Source: an uncultured Clostridia bacterium (GTDB lineage: Bacteria > Bacillota > Clostridia > Christensenellales > Aristaeellaceae). Taken from it: a stretch of 64,000 bases of DNA. Every line of letters begins with the position of its first letter. The stretch's first letter is position 1. The notes under the pieces were generated by a model, which had not been told where the DNA came from, did no database searches, and worked only from the letters and a program-made list of their open reading frames with translations. Below are positions 47,732 through 56,697 of this stretch, piece after piece. The translations under genes were made by a program, and so were the position numbers. Location of the stretch: NCBI GenBank assembly GCA_934621505.1, contig CAKTUU010000006.1:1-64000 (forward strand), in the 5' to 3' direction.

Positions 47732-48735
47732 GCCAAACCGTTATTCCCAGCGGTTACGAGCCGAAATTGTCCCTGTATGAAACGCAGGCGGCCATCAGCC
47801 TGATCAAGCGGTCCTTTCAGGATCATCTGGCCATGGCGCTGAATTTGAAGCGTGTGTCCGCTCCCCTGTTTGTGGAGCCGTCCACAGGTCTGAACGACGA
47901 CCTGAACGGGGTGGAGCGCCCCGTTACCTTTGACGCGCCCGGCGCGGGCACGGAGGCTCAGGTGGTGCATTCGCTGGCCAAATGGAAGCGCATGGCGCTG
48001 TACCGCTACGATTTTCATCCGGGCAAGGGCATTTATACGGATATGAACGCCATTCGCCGGGACGAGCAGCTGGACAACCTGCACTCCATCTATGTGGACC
48101 AGTGGGACTGGGAACGGGTTATCACCCGGGAAACCCGCACCGAGCGCATGCTGAAGGATACGGTTCGGGACATTGTGGGCTGCATCAGCGACGCTTCGCT
48201 GATTGTAAACGGCCGCTATCCCACCCTGCATACCCAGCTTGGGCGGGAGGTCAGCTTCATTACCACCCAGGAGCTGCTGGACATGTACCCGGACCTGTCC
48301 CCCAAGGAGCGGGAAAACGCCTATGTGCGCCAACATCCCATTACCTTTCTGATGCAGATTGGGCACAAGCTGTCCAATGGGCAGCCCCATGACGGCCGCG
48401 CCCCGGACTATGACGACTGGAACCTGAACGGGGATATTCTGTTTTACAACCCGGTGCTGGACTGCTCCTTTGAGATCAGCTCCATGGGCATTCGGGTGGA
48501 CAGCGAAACCCTGGACAACCAGCTGACGCTGGCGGGCTGCGACAACCGGCGCAACCTGCAATTCCACCGCATGTTGCTGAATGGCGAACTGCCTCTGACC
48601 ATCGGCGGCGGTATTGGGCAGAGCCGCCTGTGCATGCTGCTGCTGGGCAAGGCCCATATTGGCGAGGTGCAGTCCTCCATTTGGGATATGGATACCCAGC
48701 GCAAGTGCCGGGAAGCGGGCATTACGCTGCTGTAA
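47728..48735 (+). CDS. asnA: Aspartate-ammonia ligase (asparagine synthetase A)
   Basis: Ammonia-dependent ATP/AMP-forming asparagine synthesis, class II aaRS-like fold. 335 residues; motifs RVSAPLFVEPSTGLNDDLNG (about 32-51), VHSLAKWKRMALYRYDF (about 74-90), HSIYVDQWDWE and the C-terminal GGGIGQSRLCMLLLGKAHIG (about 292-311). GGAAAGGA lies upstream of ATG 47728. The four-base overlap with rlmL suggests one transcript. Ends at a bidirectional terminator. Confidence 0.97.
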   Translation: MSQTVIPSGYEPKLSLYETQAAISLIKRSFQDHLAMALNLKRVSAPLFVEPSTGLNDDLNGVERPVTFDAPGAGTEAQVVHSLAKWKRMALYRYDFHPGKGIYTDMNAIRRDEQLDNLHSIYVDQWDWERVITRETRTERMLKDTVRDIVGCISDASLIVNGRYPTLHTQLGREVSFITTQELLDMYPDLSPKERENAYVRQHPITFLMQIGHKLSNGQPHDGRAPDYDDWNLNGDILFYNPVLDCSFEISSMGIRVDSETLDNQLTLAGCDNRRNLQFHRMLLNGELPLTIGGGIGQSRLCMLLLGKAHIGEVQSSIWDMDTQRKCREAGITLL

Positions 48736-48742
48736 GGGCAAA

Positions 48743-48784
48743 AAGGAAGGGGCCGCGCGGTTTTGCGCGGCCCCTTCCTTTTGT
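48743..48784. terminator. Bidirectional terminator between asnA and the metal ATPase
   Basis: Perfect 16-base stem (48743-48758 with 48765-48780), 6-base loop; T-rich after it on plus and an A-run before it that gives T on minus. Both convergent genes end within ten bases. Confidence 0.93.
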
Positions 48785-48789
48785 CTGTT

Positions 48790-50637
48790 TTACTTTTTAT
48801 CTTTTCCCAATGCCCGCATGGCGTTCAGCACCGCCAGCACGCATACGCCTACGTCGGCGAACACGGCCCACCACATATCCGCCAGGCCCAGGGCGACCAG
48901 TACCAGCACCAGCAGCTTTACCGCCAGGGCAAAGATGATATTCTGCCGGGCAATGGACAGGGTGCGGCGGCTGATGCGCATAGCCACCGCCAGCTTGCGG
49001 GGGTCGTCGTCCATCAGCACCACATCGGCGGCTTCCACGGCGGCGTCGCTGCCCAGCGCGCCCATGGCCACGCCTACATCGGCCCGGGTCAGCACAGGCG
49101 CGTCGTTAATGCCGTCGCCCACAAAGACCAGCGTACCCTTGGGGGATTTTTCCTTCAGCAGGCGTTCCACATGCTCCACCTTTTGGGCGGGCAGCAGCTG
49201 GGCGTGGTATTCGTCCATGCCCAGGCGCCTGGCTACGCTTTCGGCCACAGCCTGACTGTCGCCGGTGAGCATAACGGTTTTGCGTACGCCTTCCTTGTGC
49301 AGGGCGGCAATGGCGTCCTCCGCGCCGGGCTTTACCTCGTCCTCAATGACGATATGGCCCAAATAGGTTTGATCCTGCGCTACATGCACCACGGTGCCGG
49401 TGTGGGGGCAATTGGGCACCTGCACGCCTTCCGCGGCCATCAGCTTCTGGTTGCCCACGGCAATCAGGTGGCCGTCCCACATGGCGGTCAGGCCCTGACC
49501 GGCAACCTCCTTCACATCCGACAGGACGGAGGCGTCCACAATGCCCTGCCAGCCGGATACGATGGAACGGCTGATGGGGTGGGTGGATTGACTTTCCACC
49601 GTGGCAGCCATGCGCAGCAGGTCGTTTTCGCTGATGTGGTCGGGGTGAACCACCGTTACATGGAAGCTGCCCCGGGTCAGGGTGCCGGTTTTGTCAAACA
49701 CCATGATATCCGCTTTGGCCAGGGATTCCAGATAGTTGCTGCCCTTCACCAGCACGCCGTTGCGGCTGGCGCCGCCGATGCCGCCAAAGAACGCCAGCGG
49801 CACGGAAATAACCAGCGCGCAGGGACAGCTGACCACCAGGAAGCTGAGGGCGCGCATACCCCATTCACGCCAGGCGCCGCCAAAGAAAAGGGGCGGAATC
49901 AGGAACAGCAGCAGGGCTGCGGCGCATACCGCAGGGGTATAAATGCGGGCAAAGCGGGTGATAAAGCTCTCCACATGGGCTTTTTTGTCACTGGCGTTTT
50001 CCACCATGTCCAGAATTTTGGCCACCGTGGAATCGGTATAGGCCTTGGTGGCCCGTACCCGCAAAAGGCCGGTCTGGTTGATGCAGCCGCTGATGACGTT
50101 ATCGCCCTTTTCCACATCCCGGGGCACGCTTTCGCCGGTCAGAGCCGCGGTATCCAGGCTGGAGGAGCCTTCCACGATTACGCCGTCCACGGGAATCCGC
50201 TCGCCGGCGCGAATGACCAGAATATCGCCTACCGCTACCTCCTCCGGGTCAACGGTAACCACCTGGCCGTCCCGTTCCACATCCGCCGTTTCGGGGCGAA
50301 TATCCATCAGGCTGGAAATAGAAGCCCGGGATTTGCCCACAGCCACCTGCTGGAACAGTTCGCCAATCTGGTACAGCAGCATTACGGCCACGGCCTCGGT
50401 GTATTCGCCTACGCATACCGCGCCGATGGTGGCAATGGCCATCAGGAAGTTTTCATCGAACAGCTGGCCGTGGATAATGCCCTCAGCCGCTTCCTTCAGC
50501 ACGCCAAAGCCTACCAGCAGATAGGCCGCCAGAAAAAGCACGATCTTGACGACTTCCTGGGGAATCAGCAGACCGGCTGCAAACAGCACGGCGCTTGCGA
50601 TAATGCGGTACAGCTCCTTTTTTTGCTTGCGGGACAT
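48790..50637 (-). CDS. Heavy-metal translocating P1B-type ATPase
   Basis: Exports divalent metals (Zn/Cd/Pb/Co group). 615 residues from ATG 50637 (GGAAGGAT upstream). The intramembrane SCPCALVIS motif (about 310), phosphorylation site DKTGTLTRG (about 350), STHPISRSI (the HP motif, about 390), GDSQAVAES and VGDGINDAPVL (about 535) are present. The usual N-terminal HMA domain is missing and is encoded separately just upstream. Operon order: ArsR regulator, HMA protein, ATPase. The metal is inferred from the CPC motif and the regulator. Confidence 0.93.
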   Translation of the reverse strand: MSRKQKKELYRIIASAVLFAAGLLIPQEVVKIVLFLAAYLLVGFGVLKEAAEGIIHGQLFDENFLMAIATIGAVCVGEYTEAVAVMLLYQIGELFQQVAVGKSRASISSLMDIRPETADVERDGQVVTVDPEEVAVGDILVIRAGERIPVDGVIVEGSSSLDTAALTGESVPRDVEKGDNVISGCINQTGLLRVRATKAYTDSTVAKILDMVENASDKKAHVESFITRFARIYTPAVCAAALLLFLIPPLFFGGAWREWGMRALSFLVVSCPCALVISVPLAFFGGIGGASRNGVLVKGSNYLESLAKADIMVFDKTGTLTRGSFHVTVVHPDHISENDLLRMAATVESQSTHPISRSIVSGWQGIVDASVLSDVKEVAGQGLTAMWDGHLIAVGNQKLMAAEGVQVPNCPHTGTVVHVAQDQTYLGHIVIEDEVKPGAEDAIAALHKEGVRKTVMLTGDSQAVAESVARRLGMDEYHAQLLPAQKVEHVERLLKEKSPKGTLVFVGDGINDAPVLTRADVGVAMGALGSDAAVEAADVVLMDDDPRKLAVAMRISRRTLSIARQNIIFALAVKLLVLVLVALGLADMWWAVFADVGVCVLAVLNAMRALGKDKK

Positions 50638-50674
50638 GGTTCTCATCCTTCCACTTTCGTCAGGCTTTGGTTCT

Positions 50675-50893
50675 TTAGCGCACCAGGGTGCAGTCCGGCT
50701 CCACCTTGCGCATGGTCTTTTCCACTTCGTCCAGGATGCGGTCAAAATCCGCGTCCGCCGCTTCCAGCGTCAGCTTTTGGGTCATAAAGTTTACTACCAC
50801 ATGGTCCACGCCGGGCAGCCTGGCAATGGCGTTTTCCATCTTGGCGGCGCAGTTGGCGCAATCCAGGTCCATCAGTTTGAATACCTTTTTCAT
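50675..50893 (-). CDS. Free-standing HMA-domain metal chaperone
   Basis: 72-residue ferredoxin-like heavy-metal-associated domain with LDCANCAAKMENAIARLPGV (metal-binding CxxC). AAAGGAGG precedes ATG 50893. It lies 37 bases before the ATPase and probably delivers metal to it in place of the fused domain. An aspartate directly before the first cysteine (DCANC) is typical of zinc/cadmium rather than copper domains. Confidence 0.9.
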   Translation of the reverse strand: MKKVFKLMDLDCANCAAKMENAIARLPGVDHVVVNFMTQKLTLEAADADFDRILDEVEKTMRKVEPDCTLVR

Positions 50894-50916
50894 GGGGAAA
50901 GCCTCCTTTGAAATCG

Positions 50917-51279
50917 TTACTCTGTCACATGCTCCACGCCTTGATCCAGGATGGTAACCACGTGACTGTCGGCCAGGGAATAGAACATGGTTTTGCCGTC
51001 GCGGCGGCTTTTGACCAGCTTGTTCTTTTTCAGAACGCTCAGCTGGTGGGATATGGCGCTTTGCGTCATATTCAGCAGGGTTGCGATGTCGCATACGCAC
51101 ATTTCACTGGCAAACAGGCAGTACAGAATGCGAATGCGGGTGGAATCGCCAAAGATTTTAAACAGCTCGCTCAGGTCGAACAGTACGTCCTCATTGGGCA
51201 TTTGCTGCTGCACCTTTTGTACGATAGCCTCATGCACATGCATGTATTCACAGCCCATTGGCTCGGTTTCCTGTGGCAT
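50917..51279 (-). CDS. ArsR/SmtB-family metal-sensing repressor (CadC-like)
   Basis: 120 residues from ATG 51279 (GGAGG nine bases upstream). Winged helix with the recognition region TQSAISHQLSVLKK (about 66-79). The alpha-3N metal site has EMCVCDIA (CxC) plus an N-terminal cysteine (MGCEY). The C-terminal helix carries DSHVVTILDQGVEHVTE, an alpha-5 zinc-site pattern. Both sensor sites thus appear present. It should release the operator at 51300-51317 when Cd, Pb or Zn binds. Confidence 0.92.
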   Translation of the reverse strand: MPQETEPMGCEYMHVHEAIVQKVQQQMPNEDVLFDLSELFKIFGDSTRIRILYCLFASEMCVCDIATLLNMTQSAISHQLSVLKKNKLVKSRRDGKTMFYSLADSHVVTILDQGVEHVTE

Positions 51280-51299
51280 CCTGCTCACCTCCGCAAACA

Positions 51300-51349
51300 A
51301 TTGAACGTTTGTTCATATGAATGATAAATCAAACAAAAGGAAAAGTCAA
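51300..51349 (-). promoter_or_regulatory. Promoter and operator of the metal-efflux operon
   Basis: Minus strand TTGACT (51349-51344), 17-base spacer, TATCAT (51326-51321). Between the -10 and the ArsR start lies TGAAC-aaac-GTTCA (51315-51302), the half-site pattern of SmtB/CadC operators, covering the start point. Confidence 0.85.
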
Positions 51350-51357
51350 TAGGGAAA

Positions 51358-51387
51358 TTGACGAAAATCAAAAAAATATGCTATGAT
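51358..51387 (+). promoter_or_regulatory. Promoter of the HAD phosphatase gene
   Basis: TTGACG (51358-51363), 18-base spacer, TATGAT (51382-51387), back to back with the metal-operon promoter. Confidence 0.75.
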
Positions 51388-51420
51388 ACCGTTTGCGCAA
51401 ATACACGGGAGGTGCGGAAC

Positions 51421-52212
51421 ATGATTCGCCTGATTGCTACGGATTTGGATGGAACGCTGCTGAACGCCTGCGGCAGGCTGCCGGAGGGAATTTTTGATAT
51501 CGTTCGCGCTTTAAAGGAAAAGGGCATTCAATTTGCCGTGTGCAGCGGGCGTACCTATGGGAATATGCGGCGGCTGTTCGCGCCGGTGGCCGATGAAATG
51601 GCCTATGTGTGCGAAAACGGCGCCATGTGCGTGGTGGATGATATGGTATCGGATATTGTCCCCATTCCCGATGGGGAGGCCAAGGAAATTATCTCGGATA
51701 TTCAGGCGGAAAAGATGAATCTGCTCATCAGCGGCCGCCACACCACCTATGTGCTGGATGAAAACCGCCGTTACACCGACGATATCGTCTACCGGCTGCG
51801 CAATACGGTGACCGTGGTAGACGACCCCGCCCAGGTTACCGAACCCATTTTAAAAATATCCGGTCAGAAGAACGAGGGCATGGGTGAAAGCGCGGCCCGG
51901 CTGGGGGCCAAGTGGGCGGGCCGGGTAACGGCCACCCTGGCAAGCCGGGACTGGTTTGACTTTACCTGCGCCAACAAGGGCATTGGCATGCGAAGCCTGC
52001 TGCGGCGGCTGAACATTGCCCCTGCGGAAACGGCGGCCTTTGGCGACAGCTTTAACGATGAAAGCATGCTGGATTTGGTAGGCTATCCGTTTATCATGGC
52101 AAAGGCCGCCGCGCAGCTGAAAAAGCCGGGCTATTGCCTGTGCGATAACGAGATGGACATTTTGCGGCAAATCGTTCAGGGAACCTGGAAACCCCTGCAG
52201 GGGAAAGACTGA
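51421..52212 (+). CDS. Cof-type HAD-superfamily phosphatase
   Basis: 263 residues from ATG 51421 (GGGAGGTG upstream). HAD motif I ATDLDGTLLN (about 6-15), motif II CSGRTY (about 41), and motif IV GDSFNDESML (about 210-219) are intact, with a type IIB cap between. Substrates in this family are sugar phosphates, cofactors such as FMN or PLP, and similar. Co-transcribed with pyrR by spacing (30 bases). Confidence 0.92.
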   Translation: MIRLIATDLDGTLLNACGRLPEGIFDIVRALKEKGIQFAVCSGRTYGNMRRLFAPVADEMAYVCENGAMCVVDDMVSDIVPIPDGEAKEIISDIQAEKMNLLISGRHTTYVLDENRRYTDDIVYRLRNTVTVVDDPAQVTEPILKISGQKNEGMGESAARLGAKWAGRVTATLASRDWFDFTCANKGIGMRSLLRRLNIAPAETAAFGDSFNDESMLDLVGYPFIMAKAAAQLKKPGYCLCDNEMDILRQIVQGTWKPLQGKD

Positions 52213-52242
52213 GCCGGATGGATAAAAAGGAGAGGAACATCC

Positions 52243-52779
52243 ATGGAGTGGAAGGCGCAAATCATGGACGAGGCGGCGGTACAGCGTTCTTTGGCCCGCA
52301 TCACCCATGAAATCATTGAGAAAAACCATGGCGTGGATCACTTGTGTCTGCTGGGAGTCAAGCGCCGGGGAATCCCGCTGGCGCAGCAGCTGGCGCAAAA
52401 CATTTTTCGCTTTGAGGGCGCGGAAGTGCCGGTTGGGCATGTGGACATCGCCCTGTACCGGGACGACCTGACGGAGATGGGCGCTCAGCCCACCACGCTG
52501 GATTGCGATATTCCCTGCAAGCTGGCGGACTGCACGGTGATTATTGTGGACGATGTAATCTACACAGGCCGTACCGCCCGCGCCGCCATTGACGCGGTGT
52601 TCAGCTTTGGCAGGCCCAAATCCATCCAGCTGGCGGTGCTGGTGGACCGGGGCCACCGGGAACTGCCCATTCGTCCCGATTATGTGGGCAAGAATATTCC
52701 CACCTCCAAATCGGAAATGGTATCGGTCAATGTGCAGGAAATTGACGGCGAAACCAATGTGTGCCTGTACAGCCTGTAA
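52243..52779 (+). CDS. pyrR: Pyrimidine operon attenuation protein / uracil phosphoribosyltransferase
   Basis: RNA-binding attenuator that senses UMP and UTP, with weak UPRTase activity. 178 residues with the PRPP motif VIIVDDVIYTGRTARAA (about 98-114), LLGVKRRGIPLA (about 34-45) and DIALYRDDLTEMG (about 67-79). AAAAGGAG lies upstream. It stands apart from any pyr biosynthetic genes; its own leader has no visible PyrR-binding hairpin. Confidence 0.95.
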   Translation: MEWKAQIMDEAAVQRSLARITHEIIEKNHGVDHLCLLGVKRRGIPLAQQLAQNIFRFEGAEVPVGHVDIALYRDDLTEMGAQPTTLDCDIPCKLADCTVIIVDDVIYTGRTARAAIDAVFSFGRPKSIQLAVLVDRGHRELPIRPDYVGKNIPTSKSEMVSVNVQEIDGETNVCLYSL

Positions 52780-52806
52780 GCATTCCGCAATTGCAAACCC
52801 AAAAGG

Positions 52807-52846
52807 AAGGCGCTCCCCAAAAATCGCTTGGAGAGCGCCTTTTTTA
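52807..52846 (+). terminator. Terminator after pyrR
   Basis: Stem AAGGCGCTC/GAGCGCCTT (52807-52815 with 52833-52841) with inner pairing, followed by a T-run to 52845. It may also serve the convergent transporter gene. Confidence 0.92.
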
Positions 52847-52854
52847 TAGCCCTT

Positions 52855-54132
52855 TTAGACCAATGGATAAAAGACGGGAACGGCCACCAGGATACCTGCC
52901 AGCATCAGCAGGGTCAGTACCCAGGTATATTTGACATAATCCGAAAATTTGTAGCCCGCCACCTGCGTCATGGCGATCTGCGCCGCCGCAAGCGGGGTGC
53001 AGCAGGCCACGCTGGCCGCCAGAGTCACACCGATGCAGAATGGCATGGGGGACAGGCCGTAGCTGGTGCAGAAGGATACGGCTACCGGCAGCACAATGAT
53101 AATGGCCGTAGAATTGGTAATAAACTGACTGATGAACAACGTCAGCGTTACCAGAACCGCAAAGACCAGATAGGGCGATGCTGTGCTGCCTAAAACGGAA
53201 ACGATGGCGTCGCTGATTAACTGACCGGAGCCGGATACCGTCAGCGCGTTCGCCAAACCAAGGCAGGAGGCCAAAAACACAACCGACTGCCAGTTTAATT
53301 CCTTCGCGATATCCTTGGTGATGCAGCAGCCGCAGATAACGCACAGCGCCGCGGCGCACAAGGCCGTCATATGCGTTGGAAGCAGTGAAAAAACATAGGA
53401 AATTACCATCAGCACCAGAATGGTAAACATGATGATCAGCTTTTTCCTGTCATAGCTGGCGGTCAGTACGGCGTGGGAATTGGACTCGTCAATGGCCATT
53501 TGCTCCTCGGGACGGTCGCCCCAGATTCTTTCGCCGCGGCGCAGTCCAAACAGGGCCAGATACAGCAAAAACAGCACAAACAGGCACAGCCCCGGGCCGG
53601 TCAGGGTCCACATTCCCATTTCCATATCCGCCAGCTTGCCCAGCAGGGCGTTGGCGGTCAGCTGCGGGGTGCAGCCGATCAGGGTGCAGCAGCCGCCCAG
53701 CATTACCGCGCAGGACAGGGGCAGCACCAGATTTTTTCGCTTCATATTGGACTGGCTGCATACGCTGTCCACAATGGCGATAAACGCAGCCAGCGTGGCA
53801 GTGTTGGCCAGGAACATGGCCAGCACGCCGGCCACAGCGCAGCTTACCATCAAAAAGACGCGCTCGCTGCCTTTGGACCATTTAATGACCATACGACCAA
53901 CAATCTGTGCCGCGCCCGTTTTAAACATGGCAATGCCCACAATCATGGAGCTGGCCATCAGCAGCACAATGCTGCTGGAAAAACCGGAAAAAGCTTCCTC
54001 AAAAGAGCATACGTTCAGCAGCACGGCCAAAATACAGCCAATGCAGCCAACCGCCGCAGAGGGAAGCCAATTCGTTAGAAAAAACAACACGCATCCAGCT
54101 AGAAGCAGGATTCCAATGACACTTGCCGACAT
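52855..54132 (-). CDS. SLC13/DASS-type anion transporter
   Basis: 425 residues, about 11 to 12 membrane helices and two re-entrant loops. The two signature motifs are FLANTATLAAF (about 107-117) and FITNSTAIIIVLP (about 339-351), which in this family bind sodium and dicarboxylate or sulfate. A polar central loop is present at about 210-230. GGGAGCGAAGGAT precedes ATG 54132. No regulator is adjacent; the substrate cannot be chosen between citrate, succinate, sulfate and the like. Confidence 0.88.
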   Translation of the reverse strand: MSASVIGILLLAGCVLFFLTNWLPSAAVGCIGCILAVLLNVCSFEEAFSGFSSSIVLLMASSMIVGIAMFKTGAAQIVGRMVIKWSKGSERVFLMVSCAVAGVLAMFLANTATLAAFIAIVDSVCSQSNMKRKNLVLPLSCAVMLGGCCTLIGCTPQLTANALLGKLADMEMGMWTLTGPGLCLFVLFLLYLALFGLRRGERIWGDRPEEQMAIDESNSHAVLTASYDRKKLIIMFTILVLMVISYVFSLLPTHMTALCAAALCVICGCCITKDIAKELNWQSVVFLASCLGLANALTVSGSGQLISDAIVSVLGSTASPYLVFAVLVTLTLFISQFITNSTAIIIVLPVAVSFCTSYGLSPMPFCIGVTLAASVACCTPLAAAQIAMTQVAGYKFSDYVKYTWVLTLLMLAGILVAVPVFYPLV

Positions 54133-54167
54133 ATCCTTCGCTCCCTAATCCCAAAATAGGCACAAGA

Positions 54168-54201
54168 AACGGGGCCCTTCCCCTACGGAAAAGGCCCCGT
54201 T
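54168..54201 (-). terminator. Terminator after the SDR gene
   Basis: Stem AACGGGGCC/GGCCCCGTT (54201-54193 with 54176-54168), extended inward by a CCTTTTCC/GGGAAGGG pairing, followed by TTCTTG on the minus strand. Confidence 0.8.
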
Positions 54202-54252
54202 GGTTTGCTAAAACAGCGCGCCTTTCAACGCCGCTTCAGCGGCTGTCAGCGA

Positions 54253-55017
54253 TTAGACGATGGTCCAGCCGCCGTCCACCAGCAGCAGCTGGCCGGTTAC
54301 ATAGCTGGAAGCGTCGGAAGCCAGGAACAGCATAGCGCCGTTCAGTTCGCCGGGCTTGCCGCGACGGCCCATGGGGCAGTTGTTGCGGATGCCGTCTTCG
54401 TAAGCCTGGTTGGCAACCTTCGCGGACATTTCGCTCTCGAAGTAGCCGGGGCCAAGGGTGTTCACGGTAATGCCCTGCTTGGCCCACTCGGCGGCCAGAG
54501 CCTTGGTCATCATCAGCACGGCACCCTTTGCGGTGGAGTAGCCGGAACGGGGTACGCCGTTCATGGTTACCTGGCAGTGGAAGGAGCCGATGTTGATGAT
54601 TTTGCCGTACTGCTGCTTCAGCATCACCTTGCCAACTTCGCGGGCCACATAGAACACGCCGTTCACGTTGGTGTTGATGACGCGCTGCCAGGTCTCGTCG
54701 TCGGTCTCGGCGGCGGGGGTGGCAAAACCGGCAGCAGCGTTGTTAATCAGGATATCGATGCGGCCAAATTCGGCCACGGCGGCGTCTACGGCGCTCTTTA
54801 CCTGGGCGCTGTCAGTTACGTCACAGGGCAGAGCCAGGCACTTTACACCGTAGGCTTCTACTTCCTTCTTGACTTCTTCCAGCTTTTCCACACGGCGGGC
54901 GGCGATGGCCACGTTAGCGCCCTGCTCAGCCAGGCAAATCGCGAACTGGCGGCCCAGGCCGGAGGAAGCGCCGGTTACGAAAGCATACTTGCCAGCAACA
55001 TCAAAGTAATTTTTCAT
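54253..55017 (-). CDS. Short-chain dehydrogenase/reductase
   Basis: 254 residues from ATG 55017 (AAAGGAG ten bases upstream). Classical SDR: TGASSGLGRQ (about 14-23, NAD(P) binding), an AARR segment after strand 2 which hints at NADP, NNAAAG (about 92), catalytic serine in NIGSFH, YSTAKGA (YxxxK, about 161-167) and GPGYFESEM. The closest pattern is gluconate-5-dehydrogenase or hydroxysteroid-type SDRs. It lies 31 bases after an MFS transporter, so the pair may import and oxidise or reduce one compound. Confidence 0.92.
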   Translation of the reverse strand: MKNYFDVAGKYAFVTGASSGLGRQFAICLAEQGANVAIAARRVEKLEEVKKEVEAYGVKCLALPCDVTDSAQVKSAVDAAVAEFGRIDILINNAAAGFATPAAETDDETWQRVINTNVNGVFYVAREVGKVMLKQQYGKIINIGSFHCQVTMNGVPRSGYSTAKGAVLMMTKALAAEWAKQGITVNTLGPGYFESEMSAKVANQAYEDGIRNNCPMGRRGKPGELNGAMLFLASDASSYVTGQLLLVDGGWTIV

Positions 55018-55048
55018 GTTTGTTTCTCCTTTGCTTATGGTATTGCAA

Positions 55049-56341
55049 TCAGTCGGGAACCTTGTAGCCCATGGCCTCGATCTGCTTGGCGCTGGCGTGG
55101 TTGGACAGGAAGTACAGCACAGCCACAACCACCATCAGCACGGCGAAGATGATCCAGGCCAGCTGATAGGTACCGGTGATGTCAAAGATCATAGCAGCCA
55201 CGGTGGGTCCAATAATCTGGCCTACGTTGCCAGCCATGTTCATCCAGCCGCTCATTACGCCGTATTCCTTGTCGCCAAAGTTGCGGGCGGTAATCAGGAA
55301 GGGAATGGTGGAAGGCACGGCGCCACCGATCATATACAGAGGAGCCAGCACGGTAGCGAAAGCCATGTTGTTGGTGCACAGCGCCATGCAGACGAACACG
55401 CCCGCGTAGAACAGGGGAGCCAGCACGGCGGTGCGCTTGATATGAAGCAGGTCGGACAGAACGCCCAGCAGGAATTTGCCCAGAATCATGGTGCCCAGAG
55501 CGCCGGCATACAGAGCGGCAGCCTGAGCGCGATCGCCGGTTACCTCAGTGAAGTAAGCCACAAACTGCGCGCTGAAAGCGGAAGCGCCGATCATGGTGGT
55601 CATGCCGGCAAACCACTGCAGCCACCAACGGGCGGTCTTCAGGGCCTGCTTGCCGGTAATACCGGTCTTTTGCGTGGACACGCCGCCGGCAGCCGCCACT
55701 TCCTCGGGAGAGGGGTCGCCGATACGGGTTTCAAACTTTTTGTCGCTGGGCATGCTGACAACCAGCAGCAGAGCGATGGGGATCATGATGGCATTGATAC
55801 CGGCCATGGCCAGGTACGCGGTACGCCAGCCGGAGCTGGAAATGATGGAGTTGACGATCTTTACCCAGACCAGAGCGCCGGCGCCGCTGCCCAGCATACC
55901 GATGGACATGGCGGTACCCTTGATCTTGGGGCCGAACCAGTTGCTGACCATGATGGTTACAGGCAGGTTGGTAGCGCCGCTCCAGCCGATGCCCTGGATG
56001 CCGGCCAGAACGTACAGCTGCCACAGGGAGGTGGCGCGGGACATCAGCAGATAGCACACGCTGGTCAGGGTAACGCAGGCGGTCAGCATCCACTTGACGG
56101 GGTATTTTTTGTACAGTTTACCGATGAATGCGGAACTAATCAGCATGGTAATGGTCATGATGGTGTTGGTCTGGATGTAAGCCGTGCGGGTAACGCCCAG
56201 ATCTTCACAGATGGGGTTGTAGAAAAGAGAAGAACAGTTCACCTTAATGACGTAGCAGATGAACATGGACATGAAGCCGCAGAACAGCATCACCCAGCCG
56301 TAGTAGAACCTTCCGTCTACTTTGAACAGATTCTTTTTCAA
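55049..56341 (-). CDS. MFS transporter (OFA-like)
   Basis: 430 residues with 12 membrane helices. Typical of the oxalate/formate-antiporter-like group: YYGWVMLFCGF at the start, the conserved GxGxGA-type helix GIQGIGWSGATNLP and a central loop at about 205-235. The start is TTG 56341 with GGGAGATGG upstream. It heads an operon with the SDR gene. Substrate unknown; a small organic acid is likely from the family. Confidence 0.88.
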   Translation of the reverse strand: MKKNLFKVDGRFYYGWVMLFCGFMSMFICYVIKVNCSSLFYNPICEDLGVTRTAYIQTNTIMTITMLISSAFIGKLYKKYPVKWMLTACVTLTSVCYLLMSRATSLWQLYVLAGIQGIGWSGATNLPVTIMVSNWFGPKIKGTAMSIGMLGSGAGALVWVKIVNSIISSSGWRTAYLAMAGINAIMIPIALLLVVSMPSDKKFETRIGDPSPEEVAAAGGVSTQKTGITGKQALKTARWWLQWFAGMTTMIGASAFSAQFVAYFTEVTGDRAQAAALYAGALGTMILGKFLLGVLSDLLHIKRTAVLAPLFYAGVFVCMALCTNNMAFATVLAPLYMIGGAVPSTIPFLITARNFGDKEYGVMSGWMNMAGNVGQIIGPTVAAMIFDITGTYQLAWIIFAVLMVVVAVLYFLSNHASAKQIEAMGYKVPD

Positions 56342-56697
56342 AATGCCATCTCCCTTATGTTTTCCCGGCCTTTTCCTAATCTGGCCGGTTATGTCAGTAT
56401 TTTAACAGAGCGTTTTTTGAATAGGTAATGTATATTTTTAATATCGATACTATTTAGATATATATAGTAAAGCGCTGCCAGCTGGAGGAAAGGCTGCGTT
56501 CATGCAAACGCCTGAGCAGAGCATAAGCAGTTCTATTAGTAGCAGCTGCGCGCATGGATTGCCAATCCTCAATAAACCTATATAAAAAAGCCCTGCAAAA
56601 ACAGATTCTGCAAGGCTTTGACGGCTTTTCTGCACCAAAAGCAGCTTCGGCAATGTCGAATATGAGAAAAAAATGTACAAATCGCATAAAAATACAT
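56342..56697. other. AT-rich intergenic region upstream of the MFS-SDR operon
   Basis: No supported gene; short frames on the minus strand lack ribosome sites. It holds, for the minus strand: a terminator at 56619-56584 (AAAGCC-TGCA stem with T-run) for the DUF6320-like gene; an extended -10-like TG-T-TAAAAT at 56407-56399; an inverted repeat CCGGCC/GGCCGG at 56365-56388 in the leader; and a dyad ACTAT/ATAGT at 56449-56468 in a very AT-rich stretch that could be an operator. Confidence 0.5.
56584..56619 (-). terminator. Terminator after the DUF6320-like gene
   Basis: Minus-strand stem AAAGCC-TGCA/TGCA-GGCTTT with one internal mismatch, followed by six T. Confidence 0.8.

Noticed and set aside
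48763..50787. 674-codon plus-strand frame opposite the metal ATPase
   Set aside because: Antisense shadow; composition biased to His, Gly, Ala and Gln, and no motif. The P-type ATPase on the other strand is complete.
56450..56687. Two overlapping short minus-strand frames in the AT-rich spacer
   Set aside because: No ribosome site, they run through a terminator, and their compositions look random.
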